From an uncultured Gammaproteobacteria bacterium (GTDB lineage Bacteria > Pseudomonadota > Gammaproteobacteria > UBA9214), in assembly GCA_905480065.1 (NCBI GenBank), contig CAJQOV010000192.1:1-5578 (forward strand): a stretch of DNA of 5,578 nt, given 5' to 3'. How positions within the stretch are numbered: the stretch's first letter is position 1; each line of letters begins with the position of its first letter. Positions 1-5,578 of this stretch are shown here, in pieces. The position numbers and the translations under genes are program-made. The notes below the pieces were generated by a model that worked only from the letters and a program-made list of their open reading frames with translations, searched no databases and was not told the DNA's origin.

Positions 1-106
1 CACGCTCTATGACTACGAGACACAATACTGGAAGGCATTTGGCGAGGCACACCAGGCACTGGCACGTCTGACTGCCACGGTGGGCGAGGAGGTGACCGGT
101 GAATAA
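1..106 (+). CDS. TolC/CusC-family outer-membrane efflux channel, C-terminal end only
   Basis: Only the last 34 codons are visible, read from base 2 and ending in TAA at 104-106; the start lies outside the window. The tail contains LYDYETQYWKAFGEAHQAL and then an Ala/Leu/Thr-rich helix. This is the usual ending of TolC-type outer-membrane factors, where the last periplasmic helix has a D-Y-E-x-x-Y-W pattern. The stop codon overlaps the GTG start of the adaptor gene by 8 bases, which fits a channel-adaptor-pump (cusCBA-like) operon. By inference it forms the outer-membrane duct for Cu(I)/Ag(I) export. The family call rests mainly on gene order and this short tail; the exact member (CusC or a generic TolC-like channel) cannot be decided from what is visible. 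Confidence 0.72.
   Translation, partial: TLYDYETQYWKAFGEAHQALARLTATVGEEVTGE
87..95 (+). promoter_or_regulatory. Shine-Dalgarno sequence for the cusB GTG start
   Basis: The sequence AGGAGGTGA is a near-perfect anti-16S match. Its GGAGG core (88-92) sits six bases before the GTG at 99. It lies inside the last codons of the upstream channel gene. It decides the GTG start for cusB, since no ATG nearby has comparable spacing, and it implies translational coupling. Confidence 0.85.
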
Positions 107-1415
107 GCAAACGGTTGGCGGGGTGCTGATTGCCCTTGTACTGGGCGGCGGTGGCGGGTACTGGGTTGCGAATTACCTGGCGCGCGAAGGTGCGGTGTCT
201 GCCGTGGATACCGGTATGACAAGTACTGAGCCGAAGGTGCTGTTCTACCGTAATCCGATGAACCCGGCGATCACCTCGCCGGTGCCGGCCCAGGACGAGA
301 TGGGCATGGATTACCTGCCGGTCTATGCAGAGCAGGATGTGCGTGCGGACAACGCCCCGGTGGGAACGGTCAGTATCGATCCGGTGATGGTGCAGAACAT
401 CGGGGTGCGAACCACAGTTGCCGTGCAGCAAACCCTCAGCCGGGAGATTCGTGCCGTTGGCCGTGTTGACTTCGACGAGGAGCGCCTGTCACAACTGCAC
501 CCCAAGACGGAAGGCTGGATCGAACAGCTGTTTATCGACAAGACCGGCGAGCCGATCGAAAAGGATACCATCCTGCTCAGTATCTACTCGCCACAACTGG
601 TCACCAGCCAGCAGGAATACCTGCTCGCCCTGAACAGCCTGGATGCGCTGAAAGAAAGTCCCTATGAGGAAATCCGCAGCGGCGCGGAGCAGCTGGTCAG
701 CAGCTCGCGCGAACGACTCGAGCTGCTGGATGTGCCGGAACACCAGATCCACGAACTGGAGCACACGCGCAGCATCAAGAAGTACCTGCACATTCATTCA
801 CCCTTCGACGGGGTGATCATCAATATCGGTGCGCGCGAGGGACAATTCGTCACACCGGCCACCGAGCTTTACAAGATCGCTGACCTGTCCCGGGTCTGGG
901 TATTTGCCGATGTGTACGAAAGCGAGGTGTCCTGGATCCAGTCCGGTGATCCGGTGGAGATGAAACTTGCGGCGTTCCCGGGCAAGGCGTTCAGCGGGCG
1001 CGTCGGCTACATCTATCCCTATGCCGAGGCCAGCACCCGCACCATCAAGGTCCGCCTCGAGTTCGATAACCCGGACCTGCTGCTGAAGCCGGACATGTTT
1101 GCCGATGTCACCATCCTGGCGCAGCGCAAGGTGGATGCGATCGTGATACCGGCGGAGGCCGTGGTGCGTTCCGGTGAACGGGAGCAGGTGTTCGTGGTCA
1201 GGGAGCCGGGCAAGTTCGAGCCGCGCGTTGTCAGGCTGGGCGTGAGTTCAAGGGGGATGGTGCAGGTCATCGAAGGGGTTGCCGCAGGCGAGGAGGTGGT
1301 TACCTCCAGCCAGTTCCTGATTGACTCGGAATCCAAGCTGCGCGAGGTAACGGCGAAGATGCTGAAGATGCTGTCCACGCAACCGGGAGGCGATCATGAT
1401 CAGGGCAATCATTGA
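99..1415 (+). CDS. cusB: CusB-like periplasmic adaptor (membrane fusion protein) of a Cu(I)/Ag(I) RND efflux system
   Basis: This 438-residue protein is the periplasmic adaptor linking a CusA-type pump to an outer-membrane channel and probably hands metal to the pump. A hydrophobic N-terminal anchor or signal spans residues 6-26 and is glycine-rich (GGGGG at 16-20). Residues 46-77 form the N-terminal heavy-metal-binding segment (YRNPMNPAITSP, then MGMDYLPVY). It has Met54, Met68 and Met70 and no cysteine, matching the methionine trio that binds Cu(I)/Ag(I) in E. coli CusB (recalled as M49, M64, M66). Two half-lipoyl segments (about 117-165 and 228-262) flank a helical hairpin (about 166-225). 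Beta-barrel and membrane-proximal domains follow, including the conserved TRTIKVRLEFDNPDLLLKPDM at 313-333. The end carries the FLIDSE motif (406-411) and a His-containing tail (GDHDQGNH). The GTG start is chosen for its strong ribosome-binding site and 8-base overlap with the preceding gene. The end overlaps cusA by 20 bases. E. coli CusB is slightly shorter, with the same layout. Confidence 0.93.
   Translation: MNKQTVGGVLIALVLGGGGGYWVANYLAREGAVSAVDTGMTSTEPKVLFYRNPMNPAITSPVPAQDEMGMDYLPVYAEQDVRADNAPVGTVSIDPVMVQNIGVRTTVAVQQTLSREIRAVGRVDFDEERLSQLHPKTEGWIEQLFIDKTGEPIEKDTILLSIYSPQLVTSQQEYLLALNSLDALKESPYEEIRSGAEQLVSSSRERLELLDVPEHQIHELEHTRSIKKYLHIHSPFDGVIINIGAREGQFVTPATELYKIADLSRVWVFADVYESEVSWIQSGDPVEMKLAAFPGKAFSGRVGYIYPYAEASTRTIKVRLEFDNPDLLLKPDMFADVTILAQRKVDAIVIPAEAVVRSGEREQVFVVREPGKFEPRVVRLGVSSRGMVQVIEGVAAGEEVVTSSQFLIDSESKLREVTAKMLKMLSTQPGGDHDQGNH
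1385..1390 (+). promoter_or_regulatory. Shine-Dalgarno sequence for the cusA ATG start
   Basis: GGGAGG ends five bases before the ATG at 1396 and lies inside the last codons of cusB. It supports the cusA start and coupled translation of the adaptor and pump. Confidence 0.8.
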
Positions 1416-2328
1416 TGCGTCACTGCGCGACAGGTTCCTGGTCATCATTGCCACTCTGTTCATGGTGGCAGCAGGCATCTGGGCACTGAAGAACATACCG
1501 CTGGATGCCATTCCGGATCTCTCGGATGTACAGGTTATCGTTTTTACCGAGTTTCCCGGTCAGGCGCCGCAAGTGGTGGAAGACCAGGTTACCTATCCGC
1601 TGACCACCGCCATGCTGGCAGTCCCGCATGCGCAAGTGGTGCGTGGCTACTCCTTCTTCGGGTTCTCGTTTGTTTACATCCTGTTCGCGGACGGTACCGA
1701 CCTGTACTGGGCGCGCTCCCGGGTACTGGAATATCTCAACTATGCGCGTAACCGCCTGCCGGCCGGGGTGTCGCCCGGTCTCGGGCCGGACGCGACCGGT
1801 GTTGGCTGGATCTACGAGTATGCACTGGTCGATCACAGCGGCCGGCATGACCTGGCCAAACTGCGCTCCATCCAGGACTGGTACCTGCGCTATCCATTGC
1901 AGACCGTAGCCGGCGTGTCGGAAGTGGCCTCGGTGGGCGGTTTTGTCAAACAGTACCAGGTCGAGGTCGATCCGAATGTCCTGTCGGCCTTTGGCATTCC
2001 ACTGGAGAAGGTGAAACAGGCCATCCAGCGCTCCAACCAGGACGTGGGTGGCGGGCTGGTGGAGATGGCAGAGACGGAATACATGGTGCGCGGCCGGGGC
2101 TATATACAGGGCATCGAAGACCTCAAAAACATACCGGTCGCTGTGGATGCCAAGGGTACACCGATCCGGCTGCAGGACGTAGCCAACGTCCACCTGGGGC
2201 CGGAGATGCGGCGTGGTGTAGCCGAACTCAACGGCGAGGGCGAAGTGGCCGGTGGCGTGGTGGTCATGCGCTACGGGGAAAACGCGCTGGCCACCATTGA
2301 GGGGTACGCAAGAAACTCGACGAACTGA
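1396..2328 (+). CDS. cusA: CusA N-terminal fragment (TM1 and first porter subdomains), truncated by frameshift
   Basis: The open frame runs 310 codons from ATG 1396 to TGA 2326-2328. Genuine CusA sequence ends at Glu302 or Gly303; the last few residues (YARNSTN) are out of frame. Residues 12-31 form TM1. The PN1 and PN2 periplasmic porter segments follow, with hallmark stretches such as PDLSDVQVIVFTEFPGQAP (40-58), GTDLYWARSRVLEYLN, GPDATGVGWIYEYALVD and GPEMRRGVAELNGEGEVAGG. Arg83 and Met271 match CusA metal-path residues. A fragment with one membrane helix and an unfinished porter domain should not transport anything. The start is supported by the ribosome-binding site at 1385-1390. Confidence 0.85.
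   Translation: MIRAIIDASLRDRFLVIIATLFMVAAGIWALKNIPLDAIPDLSDVQVIVFTEFPGQAPQVVEDQVTYPLTTAMLAVPHAQVVRGYSFFGFSFVYILFADGTDLYWARSRVLEYLNYARNRLPAGVSPGLGPDATGVGWIYEYALVDHSGRHDLAKLRSIQDWYLRYPLQTVAGVSEVASVGGFVKQYQVEVDPNVLSAFGIPLEKVKQAIQRSNQDVGGGLVEMAETEYMVRGRGYIQGIEDLKNIPVAVDAKGTPIRLQDVANVHLGPEMRRGVAELNGEGEVAGGVVVMRYGENALATIEGYARNSTN
2299..2306 (+). other. Frameshift site in cusA: G4 run where G5 is expected
   Basis: The bases read GAGGGGTA. Upstream the frame gives ALATIE; downstream, the frame starting at 2304 gives VRKKLDELKKGLPEG, the usual CusA continuation. GAG-GGG-GTA, with five G, would read Glu-Gly-Val and restore the protein exactly. The gap is therefore one missing base in a homopolymer. 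A -1 slip of a glycine tRNA on G-GGG would give the same peptide, but no classic slippery heptamer or strong downstream hairpin is evident. Confidence 0.88.
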
Positions 2329-2348
2329 AAAAGGGGCTGCCGGAAGGT

Positions 2349-4541
2349 GTGGAGATGGTCACTGTCTATGACCGTGGCAACCTCATCGAGCGCGCGGTGG
2401 ACAATCTCCGCCACAAGCTGATCGAGGAGTCGATCGTGGTCTGCCTGATCACCCTGCTGTTCCTGTTGCATGCACGTTCTGCGCTGGTGGCAATTGTCGC
2501 GCTGCCGGTCGGTATCCTCGTGGCATTCGTTGTCATGTACTGGCAGGGCATCAATGCCAACATCATGTCGCTGGGTGGCATCGCGATTGCGATTGGCGCC
2601 ATGGTCGATGGTGCCATTGTCATGATCGAAAACGCGCACAAACATCTGGAACACAGCGCCAGCGAAAAGGGGCGGGCACTGGATCGCAACGAGCATCTGG
2701 AGGCGCTGTCCGTGGCTGCGCGCGAGGTCGGCCCGGCGCTGTTCTTTTCGCTGTTGATTATCACGGTGTCCTTTTTGCCGGTGTTCACCCTGCAGGCCCA
2801 GGAAGGGCGCCTGTTTGCACCGCTGGCTTTTACCAAGACCTACGCCATGGCCGCTGCGGCGTTGCTGTCGATCACCCTGGTGCCGGTGCTGATGCGATAT
2901 TTCATTCGCGGCCGGATATTGCCGGAGGCCCGTAACCCGGTGAACCGTTTTTTACACGGGATGCATGGGCCAGCGCTGCGTGTTGCCATGCAGTGGCGCC
3001 GGTTAACGATACTGCTGGCGCTGCTGTTGCTGGGCGGCAGCCTGTACCCGCTCATGCAACTGGGCAGCGAGTTCATGCCACCGCTGGACGAAGGCGACAT
3101 CCTGTACATGCCGACGACCTATCCGGGTCTCTCCATCACCAAGGCCAGGGAGGTGCTGCAACAGACCGACAAGATCCTGAAGACCTTCCCCGAGGTTGCC
3201 TCGGTATTCGGCAAGGCGGGCCGTGCCGAGACGGCGACCGATCCGGCGCCGCTGGAGATGTTCGAGACCACGGTACGGTTAAAGCCGAAACAGCAGTGGC
3301 CGGATCCCGGCAAGACCACCCGTGAACTGATGAACGAGATGGACCAGGCGATCCGCTTTCCGGGACTGGCCAATGCCTGGACCATGCCGATCAAGACACG
3401 CATCGACATGCTGTCGACCGGGATCAAGACACCGGTCGGTGTCAAGGTCAGTGGCCCCGACCTGCAGGTGCTGGAGCGTATCGCCGGTGACATCGAGCAG
3501 GTGCTCAAGCAACTGCCCGAGACGCTGTCAGCCTTCGGTGACAAGACGGCCGGTGGTTATTTCCTCGACTTCGATATCCGCCGGGAAGACGCGGCGCGTT
3601 ACGGGCTGACGGTCGGCGACATCCAGGATGTCATCCAGACGGCAATCGGCGGTATGAATATCACCTGGACGGTGGAAGGCCTGGAGCGTTATCCCGTCAA
3701 CCTGCGTTACCCGCGCGATCTGCGTGACAATCCCGAGGAACTCAAGCGCGCGCTGATTACCACGCCAACCGGCAGCCAGATTCCGTTATCGCTGGTGGCC
3801 GACCTGCAGCTGCGGCGCGGCCCCCCCGGGATCAAGACGGAAGATTCACGACCCAATGCCTGGGTGTATGTGGACATCACTTCAGCGGATATCGGCGGTT
3901 ACGTGGCAACGGCACGCCAGCGGGTGGATGAACAGGTGGTGCTGCCGCCGGGCTATACCCTGGCCTGGTCGGGCCAGTTCGAATACATGGAGCGCGCCGC
4001 GCAACGCCTGCGCATCGTGGTGCCGGTGACCTTGCTGATCATTTTCCTGCTGCTCTATTTCAACTTCCGCAATATCACCGAACCGCTGGTGGTCATGTTG
4101 TCCATCCCGTTCGGGCTCATCGGAGGTTTCTGGCTGGTGTACTGGCTGGGCTTCAACCTGTCGGTCGCGGTGGCGGTCGGTTTTATTGCGCTGGCCGGCG
4201 TGGCGGCCGAGATTGGCGTGCTGGTAATGACCTTCATCGACCATGAGATCGCGCGCGTACGCCAGCAGAATACCGGCGCACTGCGACTGAGTCCGGGCGA
4301 CATCCTGTCGGCGGTACACCGTGGCACCGCGGAACGCGTACGGCCTATTGCCATGACGGCCATGGCCATCATCGGCGGCCTGTTGCCGATCATGTGGGGC
4401 AGTGCCACCGGTTCGAGCGTGATGCAGCGCATTGCCGCGCCGATGATCGGCGGCATGTTGACGGTAACCGTACTTGCGTTGCTGGTCTTGCCGGTGATCT
4501 ATGGACTGGTGCTGCAGTGGCAGGAAAGCCGGCGGACCTGA
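2349..4541 (+). CDS. cusA: CusA C-terminal fragment (TM2-TM12 and remaining porter domains), out of frame with its start
   Basis: This frame is open from 2301, just after a TGA at 2298-2300, to TGA 4539-4541. The first usable start is GTG 2349 (730 codons), with ATG 2355 close behind. Homology begins earlier, at VRKKLDELKKGLPEGVEMV from 2304, so neither is a natural start. In joined numbering, hydrophobic segments lie near 344-360, 363-381, 390-414, 445-464, 480-502, 535-555, 873-890, 897-917, 923-948, 982-1002 and 1018-1039. A large periplasmic loop separates the two helix sets. The fragment carries Asp405 of the proton relay and the Met572/622/672 site. A weak purine stretch (GGAAGG, 2342-2347) lies before ATG 2355, so some reinitiation after the TGA at 2326 is conceivable. 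Without TM1 and the first porter parts, function is doubtful. Confidence 0.85.
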   Translation: MEMVTVYDRGNLIERAVDNLRHKLIEESIVVCLITLLFLLHARSALVAIVALPVGILVAFVVMYWQGINANIMSLGGIAIAIGAMVDGAIVMIENAHKHLEHSASEKGRALDRNEHLEALSVAAREVGPALFFSLLIITVSFLPVFTLQAQEGRLFAPLAFTKTYAMAAAALLSITLVPVLMRYFIRGRILPEARNPVNRFLHGMHGPALRVAMQWRRLTILLALLLLGGSLYPLMQLGSEFMPPLDEGDILYMPTTYPGLSITKAREVLQQTDKILKTFPEVASVFGKAGRAETATDPAPLEMFETTVRLKPKQQWPDPGKTTRELMNEMDQAIRFPGLANAWTMPIKTRIDMLSTGIKTPVGVKVSGPDLQVLERIAGDIEQVLKQLPETLSAFGDKTAGGYFLDFDIRREDAARYGLTVGDIQDVIQTAIGGMNITWTVEGLERYPVNLRYPRDLRDNPEELKRALITTPTGSQIPLSLVADLQLRRGPPGIKTEDSRPNAWVYVDITSADIGGYVATARQRVDEQVVLPPGYTLAWSGQFEYMERAAQRLRIVVPVTLLIIFLLLYFNFRNITEPLVVMLSIPFGLIGGFWLVYWLGFNLSVAVAVGFIALAGVAAEIGVLVMTFIDHEIARVRQQNTGALRLSPGDILSAVHRGTAERVRPIAMTAMAIIGGLLPIMWGSATGSSVMQRIAAPMIGGMLTVTVLALLVLPVIYGLVLQWQESRRT

Positions 4542-4641
4542 AGCGCCGACTGGTTGCATTCAGGAATGATACGAGGGATGCGTTTCGTGCAGCTGCAGGT
4601 TTGCCGGGCTATGGCATCTGGACCAGTAAGGCAGCCCTGAA

Positions 4642-4675
4642 ACAAGTCAGCCCCGCCGCGGCGGGGCTGACTTGT
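4642..4675. terminator. Perfect 34-bp palindrome, likely bidirectional terminator
   Basis: The left arm ACAAGTCAGCCCCGCCG (4642-4658) is followed directly by its exact reverse complement (4659-4675), giving a GC-rich stem of about 15 pairs with a tight CGCG loop. It lies 100 bases after the cusA stop and about 80 bases after the NapC/NirT stop. On the minus strand the stem ends in ACTTGTTTC, a modest U-rich tract; on the plus strand the trailing TTGTCTGG is poor. It should therefore terminate the cytochrome transcript better than the cus transcript. An alternative is a protein-binding dyad or dispersed palindromic repeat. Confidence 0.7.
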
Positions 4676-4696
4676 CTGGCCGTTCGTAAATGCAGA

Positions 4697-4740
4697 GTTA
4701 CCGATGGGAGTAAACCTGCCGGATAACTCCCGGCGTTAAC
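4697..4740. repeat. Imperfect inverted repeat near the NapC/NirT 3' end
   Basis: Arms 4697-4711 (GTTACCGATGGGAGT) and 4726-4740 (ACTCCCGGCGTTAAC) pair at 12 of 15 positions around a 14-base loop. The inner six pairs (GGGAGT/ACTCCC) are perfect. It begins 14 bases past the NapC/NirT stop in that gene's direction. It could be a 3' stability hairpin or an auxiliary terminator, but no U-tract follows it. Confidence 0.4.
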
Positions 4741-4754
4741 CGTAACCACGCAGA

Positions 4755-5357
4755 TCAGCCCTCGTAACCCTCCGGTAGTTCGTGCGCGATGCCCTTGTGA
4801 CAGTCGATGCAGGTTTCGCCTTTTTCTTTCATGCGTTCCAGGCTGTGTTTTTTCTGTGCGCTCTTGTCCTGCTTTTCGATGTCCATGGTTTCGATTGCAT
4901 GGCAATTGCGGCATTCCCTGGAATCGGTTTTCTTCATCTTTTCCCAGACATTTTCCGCGAGTTCCAGCCGCTTGGCCTTGAATTTTTCCGGTGTGTCGAT
5001 GGTGCCCATGATCGTTTTCGGCAGTTCATTCATGGTCGCCCGGGTTTTCGCCACTATCTTGTGGACCCAGTCTTTCGGTACGTGACAGTCCGAGCAGGTC
5101 GCCCGTACGCCACTCTGGTTCTGGTAATGTACCGACTGCTTGTACTCCTCAAATACCGTGTCCATCTCGTGGCAGGCGGAGCTGCAGAACCATAGCGAAT
5201 TGCTGGCTTCCAGGGCGGTGTTGAATCCACCCCAGAAAATGATGCCCGCCAGGAACATCAGGAAGCCACCGGTCGGTATGCCGAACAGGAACCACAGTCG
5301 TGGCTGGCGCCAGAGACTGCGGGAAGCGTTATCTTTGTTTGTGTCAGTCTGTGGCAT
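4755..5357 (-). CDS. NapC/NirT-family membrane-anchored tetraheme cytochrome c (quinol dehydrogenase)
   Basis: This 200-residue protein has the same length as E. coli NapC and closely similar sequence. The family oxidises membrane quinol and passes electrons to periplasmic reductases or cytochromes. One N-terminal helix (about 21-44, ending in the conserved FWGGFNTALE) anchors it, with the heme domain in the periplasm. Four heme sites are visible: C58-SSA-C62-H63 followed by Met65, C88-SD-C91-H92, C149-RN-C152-H153 and C183-ID-C186-H187. NapC hallmarks GVRATCSDCHVP, IDTPEKF, ECRNCH and TCIDCHKGIAHELP are present. The first site is CX3CH where NapC has CISCH. The ATG at 5357 has only a weak purine stretch before it (AGAGAG, about eight bases upstream). 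It lies 55 bases after another cytochrome gene on the same strand and is probably cotranscribed. The context does not tell NapC (nitrate) from NirT (nitrite) or another partner, so no symbol is given. Confidence 0.93.
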   Translation of the reverse strand: MPQTDTNKDNASRSLWRQPRLWFLFGIPTGGFLMFLAGIIFWGGFNTALEASNSLWFCSSACHEMDTVFEEYKQSVHYQNQSGVRATCSDCHVPKDWVHKIVAKTRATMNELPKTIMGTIDTPEKFKAKRLELAENVWEKMKKTDSRECRNCHAIETMDIEKQDKSAQKKHSLERMKEKGETCIDCHKGIAHELPEGYEG

Positions 5358-5412
5358 GTGGTCGGTCTCTCTGTCTAATGATGTTGAGCGTTACGGGCTA
5401 GATGTCCTGCAA

Positions 5413-5578
5413 CTACTGGAAGCTGGCGTAGTAATGGAGCAGTGCCTTCTTGTCATCCGCACTCAGCTTCTCGAATTTCGGCTTCATCTTCTCCGGTAAC
5501 GGACGCTTGCCCTCAGCGTACTCCTCGAACTGCTCTTCCAGGTAGGGTGTCCACTGTCCGGCCAGGATGCCGGCATCG
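5413..5578 (-). CDS. Class I c-type cytochrome, C-terminal end only
   Basis: The last 54 codons are visible, read from 5577 down to TAG at 5415-5413; the N-terminus and any CXXCH heme site lie beyond the window. The piece reads DAGILAGQWTPYLEEQFEEY, then GKRPLPEKMKPKFEKLS and ALLHYYASFQ. This is the usual C-terminal pattern of cytochrome c4/c553-like domains: an L-A-G-Q helix pair, a loop methionine as distal heme ligand (the Met of EKM), then a final D-x-x-A-L-x-x-Y-Y helix. It is probably periplasmic. It lies upstream of the NapC/NirT gene on the same strand, so it may be a redox partner. It could be mono- or diheme; this cannot be told here. Confidence 0.75.
   Translation of the reverse strand, partial: DAGILAGQWTPYLEEQFEEYAEGKRPLPEKMKPKFEKLSADDKKALLHYYASFQ

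Larger units (their letters stand above)
1396..4541 (+). pseudogene. cusA: cusA, Cu(I)/Ag(I) HME-RND efflux pump gene interrupted by a single-base frameshift
   Basis: The two reading frames make one gene. Restoring one G in the run at 2301-2304 joins them into 1048 residues, close to the 1047 recalled for E. coli CusA. This is the proton-driven inner-membrane trimer that moves Cu(I)/Ag(I) out through CusB and the channel. In the joined numbering, the three-methionine site is present at Met572, Met622 and Met672. So are Glu566, Asp616, Glu624, Arg669, Lys678 and Arg83 around it. The methionine relay is kept at Met271/Met754, Met391/Met1010, Met403/Met485 and Met410/Met500. The proton-relay Asp405 lies in GAMVDGAIVMIENAH, the signature of monovalent-metal pumps rather than Co/Zn/Cd (Czc) types. 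E. coli residue numbers are from memory. Residue conservation shows the lesion is very young or an artefact. If real, the strain would make no full pump from this copy. The gene is last in its operon and is followed by a terminator-like palindrome. Confidence 0.85.
4542..4754. other. Non-coding gap between convergent operons
   Basis: These 213 bases separate the stop of cusA (+) from the stop of the NapC/NirT gene (-). Open frames that cross it are extensions or shadows with no recognisable protein character. Its content is two inverted repeats, at 4642-4675 and 4697-4740, as expected for 3' ends of facing transcripts. I see no promoter or small RNA gene that can be supported. Confidence 0.7.

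Noticed and set aside
1420..2193. A 257-codon open frame on the minus strand
   Set aside because: It lies wholly opposite conserved cusA coding sequence, and its translation has no recognisable domain and a skewed composition typical of antisense shadows in GC-rich genes.
3821..3830. C7G3 homopolymer tract as a possible phase-variation switch
   Set aside because: The frame is intact through it (Arg-Gly-Pro-Pro-Gly-Ile), the residues fit the CusA family, and a tract of this length in GC-rich sequence is not enough evidence.
1396..4541. A naturally split RND pump made of two subunits
   Set aside because: The break falls inside a continuous porter segment, the second half has no proper start, and one added base rejoins the frames exactly.
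1396..4541. CzcA-type Co/Zn/Cd specificity for the pump
   Set aside because: The GAMVDGAIVMIENAH signature and the three-methionine site match monovalent Cu/Ag pumps.
3882..4559. A 225-codon minus-strand frame rich in His, Gln and Arg
   Set aside because: It is antisense to the CusA transmembrane half; the odd composition follows from reading hydrophobic codons backwards.
4394..4726. A plus-strand 110-codon frame running from the cusA end into the gap
   Set aside because: It mostly overlaps cusA in another frame, crosses the palindrome, and has no ribosome-binding site or family resemblance.
4782..5195. Plus-strand frames opposite the NapC/NirT gene
   Set aside because: They are antisense to a well-supported tetraheme cytochrome; their Phe/Leu richness comes from the complementary Lys/Glu codons.

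Overview
The window looks like a GC-rich gammaproteobacterial chromosome. The proteins resemble E. coli CusB, CusA and NapC closely in motif and length, but the nucleotide sequence and the gene combination do not point to an enteric. A respiratory, possibly denitrifying or sulfur-oxidising, gammaproteobacterium is a reasonable guess, but it rests only on gene content.

Positions 1-4541 (+ strand) carry the end of a tripartite Cu(I)/Ag(I) efflux operon of the Cus type. It consists of the C-terminus of an outer-membrane TolC/CusC-like channel (to 106), the periplasmic adaptor cusB (99-1415) and the inner-membrane HME-RND pump cusA (1396-4541). The three genes overlap by 8 and 20 bases, and each internal start has a strong Shine-Dalgarno sequence, so they should be translationally coupled. 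Together they would span both membranes: CusB collects the metal and links the proton-driven CusA pump to the channel. No cusF, cusRS or operon promoter lies inside the window.

The pump gene is broken as given. A run of four G at 2301-2304, where homology calls for five, shifts the frame and stops translation at 2326-2328. The rest of the protein continues in the -1 frame to 4541. Adding the one base gives a 1048-residue protein in which every methionine and charged residue I checked from the known CusA metal path is present. The break is therefore very recent, an assembly or sequencing error, or bypassed by slippage.

Positions 4542-4754 are a non-coding gap between convergent operons. It holds a perfect 34-bp palindrome (4642-4675), probably a shared terminator, and a second imperfect inverted repeat (4697-4740).

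Positions 4755-5578 (- strand) carry a membrane-anchored tetraheme quinol dehydrogenase of the NapC/NirT family. Upstream of it in the same direction is the C-terminal end of a class I c-type cytochrome that runs off the window. This looks like an electron-transfer operon taking electrons from quinol to periplasmic cytochromes or reductases. Its first heme site is CX3CH instead of the usual CX2CH.

I see no CRISPR array, tRNA, rRNA, insertion sequence or clearly new multi-gene system here. The points of interest are the single-base lesion in cusA, the variant heme motif and the perfect palindrome.
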